This document shows positions 7,552-15,592 of a DNA stretch of 64,000 nucleotides, in pieces (position 1 is the first letter of the stretch; each line of letters opens with the position of its first letter). Both the position numbers and the translations under genes were made by a program. Under the pieces are notes generated by a model. It saw only the letters and a list, made by a program, of their open reading frames with translations. It was not told the DNA's origin and did not search any database. The DNA is from Rhodococcus jostii RHA1 (lineage in GTDB: Bacteria; Actinomycetota; Actinomycetes; Mycobacteriales; Mycobacteriaceae). Location of the stretch: NCBI RefSeq assembly GCF_000014565.1, contig NC_008271.1, positions 248,001-312,000 of the forward strand, written 5' to 3'.

Positions 7552-7916
7552 CCGTTTTTGGTTAGGTATTCGATGAGCGCGGCGTCGGTGACTGACGAGA
7601 TGGTGATGCTGCGATCCCCGGTCTCGTAGCGCAGCTTGTCCACACCGCGCGTTAGGCGGGCCTTTGTCGAGGGCCGCAGTCGTACGTTGTGTTGTTCGCT
7701 GAGCTTCTCGACCGGCGATGCCGCCTCGGGTGCAGGGGACAAGACCGGTGTGACGGGCACGTCGGCGACAGACCTGATGGTCGATTCGGTCGGAAGTTGC
7801 GTCGGCTGCTCGTCGACGGCGGCCGGGGTGGGGTCTTTGACGACCCGGGGGCGCTCAGGAAGATCTGCGGCAGGGTGCGCCGGCCTGCGGATAGCGGGTT
7901 CACGTTGGACGCTCAT
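7545..7916 (-). CDS. RHH centromere-binding protein (ParB-like)
   Basis: 123 residues from ATG 7916, overlapping the parA TGA (ATGA). Residues 1-70 are Pro/Ala-rich and flexible. Residues 75-120 (NVRLRPSTKARLTRGV, then ITISSVTDAALIEYLTKNG) fit a ribbon-helix-helix domain. Position directly after parA identifies it as the partner of a type Ib-style partition ATPase. Such RHH proteins bind arrays of short repeats upstream of parA and repress the operon. The 9-bp-periodic DNA at 8820-9455 is the obvious candidate target. Confidence 0.75.
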   Translation of the reverse strand: MSVQREPAIRRPAHPAADLPERPRVVKDPTPAAVDEQPTQLPTESTIRSVADVPVTPVLSPAPEAASPVEKLSEQHNVRLRPSTKARLTRGVDKLRYETGDRSITISSVTDAALIEYLTKNGC

Positions 7917-8695
7917 ACGGTCGCTCCTGCGGTCTTGATGGGTAGTTCGTTGAGAAGGTCGGTGTAGGCGAGCTGCAATGACAGCGATTTTCCGCCGGTG
8001 AATTTGTGGATCGGGGTGCGCGCGCTGTGTGCGTCCTGCCGGGTGGCGTATTCCGGGATGGTGGTGCGCGCGACGAGGTCGCCGTAGACCTCGCGCAGTT
8101 CGCTCTCCCGGAATCGGTGTTCGCCTGTCCCCCGCTGTCGGCTGAGGACGATCTTGTCGATAGCCAGGTTCGGGTTGGGGCGTCGCTGGACATTCTCGAC
8201 GGTTTCGAAGAGCTTGGTGACGCCTTGAACGCTGTCGATGGTGGGCTCGGTTACTGCGATGACCCCGTCCACTGCACAGAAGACGGCGAAGAGGAGTTTG
8301 CCGAGCGACGGTGGGCAGTCGAAGAGGACGGCGTCGTAGGCGGAAAGGTCGAGGCCTTCGAAGGCGATGTCGAGGCGGAAGATGAGATCGTTGGCCCCAT
8401 CCGATTCGATGTTCGCGAGCGTCTGGTCGGCCGGGATCAGATCGACGCCGTCCCATGGGGTGGCAATGACGGCGTCGATCGCCGTGCCCGATTCGGTTCG
8501 GCTCATCAGGTCGTAGGTTGTCAGCATCTCGTCGGTGATGGTGACGCCTACGCCGTTGGTGGCGTTGCCCTGGGGGTCGACGTCGACAATGAGGACGTGT
8601 CCGCCGGCGTTGCTTATTGCGCTCGCGAGACCGAGGGTCGTGGCGGTCTTGCCCACTCCCCCCTTCTGATTGCAGATCGCGCATTTGCGTGTCAT
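7913..8695 (-). CDS. parA: ParA partition ATPase
   Basis: 260 residues from ATG 8695. An upstream ATG at 8767 adds residues unlike the family. The deviant Walker A motif KGGVGKTATT is at residues 11-20. DVDPQGNATN is the A' motif and VLFDCPPSLG the Walker B region. It moves plasmid copies apart by ATP-dependent cycling on nucleoid DNA with its RHH partner, encoded with a 4-nt overlap. It lacks an N-terminal helix-turn-helix, as in small type Ib ParA proteins, so repression of the operon probably falls to the RHH protein. Confidence 0.9.
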   Translation of the reverse strand: MTRKCAICNQKGGVGKTATTLGLASAISNAGGHVLIVDVDPQGNATNGVGVTITDEMLTTYDLMSRTESGTAIDAVIATPWDGVDLIPADQTLANIESDGANDLIFRLDIAFEGLDLSAYDAVLFDCPPSLGKLLFAVFCAVDGVIAVTEPTIDSVQGVTKLFETVENVQRRPNPNLAIDKIVLSRQRGTGEHRFRESELREVYGDLVARTTIPEYATRQDAHSARTPIHKFTGGKSLSLQLAYTDLLNELPIKTAGATV

Positions 8696-8819
8696 GACTT
8701 GGTTTCCGTTCCGTCGAGGCCAGGAGACTTCCAGATGCGCGCGATGAGCGTTAGTGCAACTCCGCACGCTCGCGTAGGGAGCATAGCCAGGCTTGGCCGC
8801 TGAACTAGCCCGACACGCC

Positions 8820-9455
8820 GAGCAACGCTAGCGCCCTTTGCTAGGTGAGCTAGCGTGAATAGCTTAACTAGTGTCTCTAGTTTGGCTTTCGTAGCAATCG
8901 ACGCTTACGACGCAAACATAGCTAGGACCTCTATGGTTGCGCACCTATCTACAGTCTCTGTAATAGATTTGCTCACAACAGTTACTGCACTAGTTTTCAT
9001 AGCGACGTTAGATACGACTGCGCTTATAGCGATAACAGCAACGATCGATAGCCAAACTTCCCTCGCAAGCATCGCGCTCATAGCTCTGTTCGCACTCATA
9101 GCTCTGCAAGCACCCCTACAACCCCTAGACTGCATAGCCAGCCTATTAAGGCTAGAACGCCTAGAAAGGCTCGAAAGGCAAGTCGGACTAGACATGCAAG
9201 CGACCATAGAAAGCGGCGCAACTATAGCGCTCATACGGCGTCTAGCTCCGGTAGATATCGTTGCTGATGTCTCTCTGATAGCGACGATTGCGGGAATTGC
9301 TGCGCTACAACGAGTAGCTGCGATCGTCGCCATAGCAGAACTATCCGCGCTATGAAGACTAGAGCCGATAGCCCAGTTAGACCGGATATTTGCGCTTTCC
9401 CTCCCTGCTACCAAAGCGGATCCCGTCAATGCTATCGGAGCTAGCGTTGATATTT
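8820..9455. repeat. 9-bp-periodic (A/C)TAG repeat array upstream of parA (candidate centromere)
   Basis: TAG trinucleotides recur almost only at multiples of 9 bp. From 8892 to 9378 they fall at 8892, 8919, 8964, 8991, 9000, 9009, 9027, 9081, 9099, 9126, 9135, 9153, 9162, 9189, 9207, 9225, 9243, 9252, 9279, 9315, 9333, 9360, 9369 and 9378, all in one phase; only 8923 and 9049 are off phase. A second phase holds 8842, 8851, 8860, 8869 and 8878. The unit is a degenerate nonamer such as ATAGCGACG, ATAGCTCTG or CTAGACTGC. About 60 units cover 8841-9394, and CTAG/CTAT recur 9 bp apart again at 9432-9441. It is AT-richer than its surroundings. Open frames here on both strands follow from the 9-bp period. 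Confidence 0.85.
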
Positions 9456-9647
9456 CAGCAGGTCAGGAAGTCGTCGGCCGCAACTATGCCACGAGGCACC
9501 GTCACGCAAAACGCGCCCCTCCACCAGATCGCCTCCGCCTAGGCACGGGCGGAACCCGGGGAAACAGAACAGGCCGGCTTCGAGTCTTCACAGCTCAACA
9601 TGCCGCCCGAGCGGACCTCGCCCCGGATCCACCAAGTACGATTCTCG
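9456..9647. other. Spacer between the two repeat blocks
   Basis: No gene, hairpin or periodic signal was seen, apart from a single CTAG at 9540-9543. Composition returns to high GC. Confidence 0.4.
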
Positions 9648-9878
9648 AGCTAGCGGCGCTCCGCTAGCTAGGCTAGCGGTCCAATCCCTGTGAGCGAGAA
9701 CTGCTATTTCCGCCAGCGGCGTAAGTGCAACGGTCGCTATACCGCTAGCTACTATGTCGCTCCTAGCAGCCGTCGGCACGCGAGCAATCAACGCTCGCAT
9801 AGCTAATCGAGATCTCTGCAATAGCGTTACATTGCTATCTAGCGTCTCTAGCAACGCTACGTAGCATGACTAGCATCG
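9648..9878. repeat. Second CTAG/ATAG block
   Basis: A perfect inverted repeat AGCTAGCGG / CCGCTAGCT (9648-9656, 9661-9669) is followed by CTAG or ATAG at 9673, 9745, 9763, 9799, 9821, 9839, 9848 and 9870. Separations of 18, 36, 18, 9 and 22 bp repeat the 9-bp rule with the occasional 13-bp step. It is non-coding, about 1 kb upstream of parA and just past the 3' end of the hypothetical gene at 10006. Confidence 0.65.
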
Positions 9879-10005
9879 CACCGTGGGTTACATCGCTTTC
9901 GCAACGAGCACACATTCGCTGGACAGCGCGTCGCAGGGAAGCATTCCCCCGGGTTAAGAAGGAAGCGGCAGGACGTGTGAATCAGGTGTGCACAGAGCCG
10001 ACGGT

Positions 10006-11241
10006 TCAGGGCAGTAATCGGTGGGCGAGTTGTTCGGCGTTGAGTTGCCGAATGCCGTCGTCGACGGCTTGGCGGTCGGTGAGGTCGACGCCTCGCTCGG
10101 TGAGCGCTGCGGCCACCTGTTTGGCCGGGCCCCAGGTAGTTTCATCGTCGAATGCGTCATGGAACTCGGGTAGGAAGGTGTCCACAGCATCAACGACGCG
10201 GCTGATCCATTGGCGGTCGATCTCCTGTTGGGTCAGCGCGAAGGTCAGCCATCGGCGCAACACGAAGGGCAGTGCGTTGCGTTGGTCGGCGTCGAGGACT
10301 GCTTTGCGGGGAAGCCAATCGGTGAGCAGCAGCATCACCTCGCCCGGGCTCCAGCACAGCGGTCCGGCGCCTATGTAGCCGTCGCCGTAGTCCAGGAACA
10401 GCTCGGCCAGCGACCGGCTCACCTCGTCGTCGCTTCCGATGTCGTTGAGGAAGTCCTCGACCAGTTGGCGGCGCCTTTGCTCGGGAAGTCCGACGTGTTC
10501 GGGCCATTCTGGCAGGTAGTTCCGGCAGCGGGACCATGCCAGCGCCCGGTGATCGCAAAAGTCCTCGTCGGCGGTGCGGGGCCAGGTCATGTCGGTGGTG
10601 CGTAACGCGTGCGCGAGATCGGCGAGCACCTCGGCGACCGGGACCGACTGGAGCGGCATCGGTGCCTCATCGGGCTCGCGCAGCTGGTCCCACGTGGTGG
10701 CTGCGCCAGCATTCAGGAGAGCAAGCTTGTCGATCATCAGCCCGCCGACCTGGTAGATATTCGCCATCAATGTGTGTGGGTGCGGTCCGTCGTAGTCAAT
10801 GAACAGGACCCGTTCGCTCTCGTACACGTCGACCGCGCGCCACGCTGCGGTCGGAGTCCACGCCGCGACGGTGTGCCAGGCCGGCAGTGGTTGGGTTTCG
10901 GCCAAGATGCCGAGGGTGTCGGTCAGCATCGAAAGGTCGGCCGCAGGTGCGACCCGCGCGAGCGCGTCGACCGCGGCCAGCGAGTGCGGGGACGGTGTGG
11001 AGCATGCTCGGCCGGTGACCTGCATGCACAGTAGGTGCTCGGGTTCGTGTTCGGTCAGTGCCGCCGTCGACCACGCCTCGCCGAGCCACCCGCTGGCCCA
11101 GGTCTCGGCGGTGAGCACATCGTCGATTTCGAGGAGTTGCCGGGCGTCGAGCAGCAGAAGATCGGCTGGGTGAAGTTGCCGAGGAGCACGGCGAACGGGT
11201 CGGCTTTTGCCGCCCTTGCGGCGGCCACGGCTCTTGGGCAT
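10006..11241 (-). CDS. Conserved hypothetical protein, 411 residues
   Basis: It starts with a basic tail (MPKSRGRRKGGKSR) and continues as a mostly helical, acidic, Trp-rich protein with no recognised motif. Codon use and length support a real gene. Similar proteins with this N-terminus appear in actinobacteria, but no function is known to me. A CTAG triplet operator (11391-11430) lies about 150 bp upstream of its start and the second CTAG block lies beyond its stop, so its expression may be tied to the partition system. No signal peptide or membrane segment is present. Confidence 0.6.
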   Translation of the reverse strand: MPKSRGRRKGGKSRPVRRAPRQLHPADLLLLDARQLLEIDDVLTAETWASGWLGEAWSTAALTEHEPEHLLCMQVTGRACSTPSPHSLAAVDALARVAPAADLSMLTDTLGILAETQPLPAWHTVAAWTPTAAWRAVDVYESERVLFIDYDGPHPHTLMANIYQVGGLMIDKLALLNAGAATTWDQLREPDEAPMPLQSVPVAEVLADLAHALRTTDMTWPRTADEDFCDHRALAWSRCRNYLPEWPEHVGLPEQRRRQLVEDFLNDIGSDDEVSRSLAELFLDYGDGYIGAGPLCWSPGEVMLLLTDWLPRKAVLDADQRNALPFVLRRWLTFALTQQEIDRQWISRVVDAVDTFLPEFHDAFDDETTWGPAKQVAAALTERGVDLTDRQAVDDGIRQLNAEQLAHRLLP

Positions 11242-11651
11242 ATCCGCAGTCCACCACAGACATCGACCAAGGCGCCATCACGACGCGCCGTCCGGTGAGA
11301 TTCCGGCGACGTCCATATCTGCCGTCACGTGACAGAAACCGTAGGTAGCCCCGGGTATCAACGCTCGCCAAACTATTCGCAATAGCCAGAACTACCTAGC
11401 GTTGCTAGCTCGCATTGCTAGCAACGGTAGGTCAGCGTTATTTGGCTGCCTAATAGCCGGGAAGGACGCGGTGCCCGTTGAGCGCGACCGCTGGTGTCGT
11501 GCGCCGTTGAAAAGTCTTCATCCACGAAGATGGGGTGAACCGTCTGCTGTGTGAGAGGGTCGACTTCGATTACCAGGCGTACGAGGCGTTCTCGGAACTG
11601 CTGGTGGGCAGGTGGTGCGGTGTCAGAGTTGCGTCTGCCCACGCTCAGGCA
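11242..11651. other. Intergenic with operator-like site
   Basis: Short open frames on both strands lack support. The only clear structure is the CTAG inverted repeat at 11391-11430. The region probably carries the promoter of the 411-residue gene and the 3' flank of the beta-helix gene. Confidence 0.4.
11391..11430. promoter_or_regulatory. CTAG triplet operator-like site
   Basis: CTAG starts at 11396, 11405 and 11418 (offsets 0, 9, 22), the same geometry as 4977/4986/4999. CGTTGCTAGC (11400-11409) and GCTAGCAACG (11417-11426) form a perfect 10-bp inverted repeat with a 7-bp spacer. It lies upstream of the 411-residue gene. Confidence 0.6.
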
Positions 11652-12236
11652 TCATGTGTCCCTCATAGTGACGTTCTTGCGAGCTGGACCGCGAACCACG
11701 ACTGCGGTTTCCACGACTGCGCGTGCCTCATCGGAAAGGGCGAGAATCGCGTGATCTCTAGCCTGGACCGTGGCCTCGTCGTAGGCGTGGACAACGACGT
11801 TGTCGTCGGCCCACACAACCGAGTGGTCACACGCTCTGATGAATGCGTGATTATGAGCTACAACGCGGCACTGGTCGAAGGCAGTAACCGTCGCGTGTGT
11901 GTAGGCCCAGACATGAACTTGCCCGGTGACTTCCACGGTCGTCGCGTCAGTGGCGACGATGTGCGCGGTCGCGGGTAGTGGTGAGTCGAGATGAATCCGT
12001 GCCTGCGATCCAGCGGTAAACCGCAAGGTCCACTCGTCGCCGGCCGATGCGAAGGTTTTGTCGTCGAGTTCGATTAGCTGACCTGCAGTGTCAACCACGA
12101 CTGTTTTGGCGCCGTTGCGGAGACGCTCGCGGATCGAGTCTGCGTTGCGGCTGATGCGGGGAGGCGCCTGGACTCGGCTGACATAGACCCGTGGGTGGCG
12201 TTGGGTCGATCGGGACACGGTGTTCTTCTTACCCAC
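11652..12236 (-). CDS. Repeat protein with predicted beta-helix
   Basis: 194 residues. After a basic N-terminus, residues 85-175 show a short periodic pattern: HVWAYTHATVTAFDQ, CRVVAHNHAFIRACDH, SVVWADDNVVVHAYDE, ATVQARDHAILALSDE. Short hydrophobic strands alternate with Ala-Tyr/His-Asp turns, as in beta-helical proteins built from short repeats. Similar repeat proteins occur in actinobacterial phages and mobile elements without known function. The start at 12236 is plausible, with a basic MGKKN leader. It may act as a scaffold or DNA mimic; that is speculation. Confidence 0.6.
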   Translation of the reverse strand: MGKKNTVSRSTQRHPRVYVSRVQAPPRISRNADSIRERLRNGAKTVVVDTAGQLIELDDKTFASAGDEWTLRFTAGSQARIHLDSPLPATAHIVATDATTVEVTGQVHVWAYTHATVTAFDQCRVVAHNHAFIRACDHSVVWADDNVVVHAYDEATVQARDHAILALSDEARAVVETAVVVRGPARKNVTMRDT

Positions 12237-12398
12237 GAGCGCACTCCGTTCTGTGCGAGTCGGCCACGATGATTGCCGCAGTATATGGCCGAGACTCGGT
12301 GGGGAGTGGTACCTCGCTCGGCGCGGTGGTGATCGTCCGCGGCCGGTCCGACCAGCGTTGCCCTATGTGCATGGTGCGCCGAGGATCGATGGGCATGG

Positions 12399-13733
12399 TT
12401 ACGCCGCCTGCCTTTGGGGTGCCAGGGTGGCGCGGATCTGTTCCATGAGCGCTTTTCGGTGCTCAGGCGACGCCGCTGCGCGACGGGATCGTTCGCGTTC
12501 GGCGTCACGCTCAGCCCTGCGCTGTGCGCTGTGTGCAGCCTCTGCGGCGCGTTGCTCGCTGGGGGAGAGGCCCGACCAGTCGATTCTGGACAAACGCCAG
12601 GTCAGATATCCGATCGGCGAGCGAACAGTGTCTGGCCAGAGCTCACCTCGCGATACGGTGTCAGCGGTCAAAGCTTGGGCGATATCCCGTCCTGTCCAGC
12701 GCGTGGTGTCGATTCCTGCGCGATCGATGACGTCGCACACGGCGCCGATGTGGCCGCTGGGTGCGATGACTGGAGCTGCGGCGATCAGGGTGGAGGCGGC
12801 TCGTTGGAGATTTATCGGGCGCGGGTTCGTCTGATTCGAGGATGAGGGTTGGTTCTCGCGCGCGCACGCGCGTTTGGTGATTACTTCTCTACAAGAGATC
12901 CCCTTCGGGGAAAAACCACTCAAAGATAGGGGGTCACGGTCGCGGGCTTGGGGATTGGGATTCGATCCCGTCGGGGTGGTGGGGTGAGTGTGCTTTGCCG
13001 CGCGGTGTGTCCTGCAGTGGGAGCTGCCGCGCTTTTTTGCTTGTGGGGGAGCGGGGGTGGCTGCGACGAGGTCAGGTGGGGAGGATAGAGCCCATACGCT
13101 GGCAGCGCGGTGCTGACGTCCACCGTGGTGGACTTCTGCGGCTTGGAATTCACGCGTAGTCAGGGTACGGCCCCGTACCAGCTCGAAGCCGAGGTGTAGT
13201 GCTTTCAGCACGCGGCGACCCCGTTTGACCACCGATTCAGACACACCAGCGCGGGCGGCGAGATTCTGGACGGTGGCAGTAACGCGGCGCCCAGTTTTCG
13301 AGTCGGCTGACGACGCGTGCGCGCCAGCGATGGCGACCATACTTTCGACGCCGATCCTGTGTCGGGCGGCTGCGGCGCGGCCGGCGGCGGTCTTGGTGAT
13401 CGCGTACCGGACCTGTCGCATCCATCCGTCGCGACTTGTCCAGATCGGGATGCTTGCTTCTTGGCCGGGATTGACGGGCAGCGTCCAAGATTTGCCGCGC
13501 TGATCGGTATCCGTATTGAGCTGTCGCAGCTCGTCAATCCACGGCGTCTGAAGTGGTTGCGTCGCCGGTTGCGTGGTTTGGGGAACCGGCGAGTGTGATT
13601 TATCCCACGACACGCCGAGATCGGAATGTTCAACCGTGGAAAGGGCATCAGGGTATGCGTTACCCTGGGACGTACCTAGTAGCACAGGTAATCCCTTCGG
13701 GGAATGCAGTACCGAGTCGAAGAGGCTGCACAC
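12399..13733 (-). CDS. Putative plasmid replication initiator with helix-turn-helix
   Basis: 444 residues from GTG 13733 with GAGGTG upstream. Residues 130-180 (VQNLAARAGVSESVVKRGRRVLKAL) form a helix-turn-helix. Residues 330-385 contain RWTGRDIAQALTADT and RSPIGYLTWRLSRIDW, a segment I associate with replication (Rep) proteins of Rhodococcus and Gordonia plasmids. The C-terminus is rich in Arg/Glu/Ala and probably coiled coil. It lies near parA-parB, as expected for a replicon core, and two hairpins precede it. The call rests on pattern memory, not on a search. Confidence 0.6.
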   Translation of the reverse strand: MCSLFDSVLHSPKGLPVLLGTSQGNAYPDALSTVEHSDLGVSWDKSHSPVPQTTQPATQPLQTPWIDELRQLNTDTDQRGKSWTLPVNPGQEASIPIWTSRDGWMRQVRYAITKTAAGRAAAARHRIGVESMVAIAGAHASSADSKTGRRVTATVQNLAARAGVSESVVKRGRRVLKALHLGFELVRGRTLTTREFQAAEVHHGGRQHRAASVWALSSPPDLVAATPAPPQAKKRGSSHCRTHRAAKHTHPTTPTGSNPNPQARDRDPLSLSGFSPKGISCREVITKRACARENQPSSSNQTNPRPINLQRAASTLIAAAPVIAPSGHIGAVCDVIDRAGIDTTRWTGRDIAQALTADTVSRGELWPDTVRSPIGYLTWRLSRIDWSGLSPSEQRAAEAAHSAQRRAERDAERERSRRAAASPEHRKALMEQIRATLAPQRQAA

Positions 13734-14223
13734 TTCTTCTTCTCACCTCAGGGAATGACCGTCCTGCCAGACGATCGCCCTAGACGGGAGGACCTGCCAG
13801 TCCTCCCAGCGGGATTCATTGACTAAACCCACCCCCGCCCGGGGGTCCCTTTTGGGTGGTACCGCTGCTCTTGAATTAGCTATCGAGGTAGTTCCGATCC
13901 GCTAGTCGCCAGGCCCACCGCCCTCCTCAGTTAGAAGGGCCGGTACGCGCATACGCAGCACCGGAAGTCGCAGATCAGAACCCGCAGATTCCGTCGCGTA
14001 ATAGGCTCCCTGGTAGGCCAACACAGGTGTAGCGCCATCGAAAGGGTCTCGCCCGAGCGGGAGTGTCGTAGCCGGCACGTGGTCTCGTTGAGACAGACAC
14101 GTGACTGACTGGAAGTTCGCAGGCAGGGCAGAGTTGCGGCCGTGCGTTATCATGGAGTAAGCACCGCCTCTTCCTTTCGAGGTAGTGGTGGTCAGGGAGC
14201 TGGTAAGGTCCCGAAATTTCATA
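13734..14223. other. Rep upstream region with inverted repeats (possible origin)
   Basis: No gene is supported. Two perfect inverted repeats are present: GGGAGGAC / GTCCTCCC (13786-13793 and 13800-13807, 6-nt loop) and ACCCCCG / CGGGGGT (13831-13846, 2-nt loop) followed by CCCTTTT. They lie within 115 bp of the putative rep start and may be leader hairpins, terminators or origin elements. Confidence 0.45.
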
Positions 14224-14268
14224 CACGGACAACCCCCGACGCCGCCAAGCCCTGGGGGTTGTTCCGTG
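14224..14268. terminator. Hairpin terminator of the 85-residue gene
   Basis: CACGGACAACCCCC pairs with GGGGGTTGTTCCGTG with one bulged base; loop about 16 nt. It begins 13 bp past the stop of the minus-strand gene at 14281. Confidence 0.7.
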
Positions 14269-14280
14269 TTCAGGTGTCGT

Positions 14281-14538
14281 TCATGCGCCCATCGCCAATT
14301 GCTCGATGCGATGCAGTGACCCTGCAGCTTCGATTTCAAGTAGCCGGAGTTGTTCCGGTCGAATTTTCTCGCTGATGTAGTCCGGGATGTCCAGTCCGTG
14401 CGTGATGGCGAGGATAAGCACGGAGTAGTCGCCAGCAGGGATGCCGAGTTCGGCTGCCCGACTCTCGTAAACCTTGTGGTGTCTGAGGGGCGCGCGGGTA
14501 GCGATTTGCCCGCGGGGCCCCTTGTTGTGCTGTGCCAT
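14281..14538 (-). CDS. Small hypothetical protein, 85 residues
   Basis: It begins MAQHNKGPRGQIATRAPLRH and continues with a compact helical segment (ESRAAELGIPAGDYSVLILAITHGLD). The layout, a basic extended N-terminus and two helices with an Ile/Leu-rich core, resembles small plasmid RHH regulators, but the match is weak. It has its own terminator. Codon use is good. Confidence 0.6.
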   Translation of the reverse strand: MAQHNKGPRGQIATRAPLRHHKVYESRAAELGIPAGDYSVLILAITHGLDIPDYISEKIRPEQLRLLEIEAAGSLHRIEQLAMGA

Positions 14539-14765
14539 GAGGAAACCCTAGATCGAATCTGTAACCGATACGGGTAACCGGCGCTCTTCGGTGTGTCGCA
14601 TGTGACTGAAGTGGCCATCGGAGGGGCTGCCTTTCATGAACGATTCGGCGTGTCAGGACTGAACGGACTTGGCCTGGGGTTTCAACGAGCCCGCTTACAG
14701 GGAGGCGCGACAAGATTGGTGATCGGGACCGATCTGCCCTGGAGAAGCGCGCTGTATCTGTACTG
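14539..14765. other. Intergenic
   Basis: No gene or repeat was recognised. It should hold the promoter of the 85-residue gene and the end of the WhiB operon. Confidence 0.35.
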
Positions 14766-15071
14766 CTACGCGGGATGTCGGTGGAGAAGTAGGCGGACGA
14801 GCGAAGCGACCTCACGGATCTGCTCAATGGAAGCCGTCTCAGGGTCAGTAACGACCAAGTCGATGACATTGGCGAGCCTCTCTCGGGCGCCGACACTCAG
14901 GGTCGGCGCCTCAGCAGAGATCACCAAAAGGCCGCATTCGGCGAGAAGCTGTTCGGAAAGCACGGTAAGTGTCGTGACGCCGTCCGCAACGTTCCTGGCG
15001 TGGATGACATCCTCGATTGGGACGAGTTCCCACTGGCGCCCGTGGAAGTCGAGAGCATTGACGGTGGTCAT
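14766..15071 (-). CDS. Hypothetical protein, last gene of WhiB-like operon
   Basis: 101 residues from ATG 15071, overlapping the upstream TGA (ATGA). It is a soluble, mixed alpha/beta protein: an N-terminal segment with Trp (FHGRQWELVPIEDV), a strand GLLVISAEAP, and a helical, Leu/Arg-rich C-terminus. The first part resembles a small beta sheet of the kind found in plasmid-encoded immunity or regulatory proteins, without a named family. Tight coupling to the two genes upstream suggests a shared role under WhiB-like control. Confidence 0.65.
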   Translation of the reverse strand: MTTVNALDFHGRQWELVPIEDVIHARNVADGVTTLTVLSEQLLAECGLLVISAEAPTLSVGARERLANVIDLVVTDPETASIEQIREVASLVRLLLHRHPA

Positions 15072-15592
15072 GCTGCGACCCCTGTCGCACCCTGACGACG
15101 ACTTGACGCCCAGGCGTTGGTAGCTGCGTTGATACGGACCACGGCGGCGTTGGCGGGTTGGGTGACGAGTTGTCCCCAGAAGGCGGAGGAGACGGTCTCG
15201 GTACCGCTGAACTCGATGCCGGCCAGGTAGTCGTACGCGTCGACTGCGGAGGCGGCGACTGCAGCCCATGCGTAGTCGGCGGCCTCGGATTGTGCACGGC
15301 CACCTTTGATTGCGGCAAGTCGATCGATGGCCTGCCAGCGTGCTTTGAGAGCGGTGACCCGGTCTGCAATTACGTCAGCATCCGCTGTCGGATCGATAGA
15401 TGTTGCCCGACAGAGTTCGGCCACAGTGTGGGCGGCCGATGCGGTGAAGCCCGGGATGGTACAGAGGCCCCAGCGTGGGTTGTCGTATAGATCTGCGAAC
15501 CAGTTCCAGCGAATCTCCATGGGACCTTCGGCGGCGGGAGGCGCTATCTGTCCGCTGGCCATCAGATAGACCCTGTCGGCGAGTGACGTCAT
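15068..15592 (-). CDS. Hypothetical protein, middle gene of WhiB-like operon
   Basis: 174 residues from ATG 15592, with ATGA overlaps at both ends. It has a Trp-rich N-terminal third (MEIRWNWFADLYDNPRWG) and an Ala-rich helical remainder (ADYAWAAVAASAVDAYDYLAG). No transmembrane segment or catalytic motif is evident. The family is unknown to me. Confidence 0.65.
   Translation of the reverse strand: MTSLADRVYLMASGQIAPPAAEGPMEIRWNWFADLYDNPRWGLCTIPGFTASAAHTVAELCRATSIDPTADADVIADRVTALKARWQAIDRLAAIKGGRAQSEAADYAWAAVAASAVDAYDYLAGIEFSGTETVSSAFWGQLVTQPANAAVVRINAATNAWASSRRQGATGVAA

Noticed and set aside
8855..9355. A 166-residue plus-strand ORF and a minus-strand counterpart (8905-9429)
   Set aside because: Both come from the 9-bp period, which keeps stop codons out of some frames. 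The product is an Ile-Ala-Leu pattern using the rare ATA codon, with no recognisable domain.
8841..9394. Possible pentapeptide-repeat protein
   Set aside because: The period is 9 bp, not 15, and no frame gives the A(D/N)LxG pattern.
12074..12508. Minus-strand ORF of 144 residues
   Set aside because: Out-of-frame shadow overlapping the beta-helix and rep genes; low-complexity, no domain.
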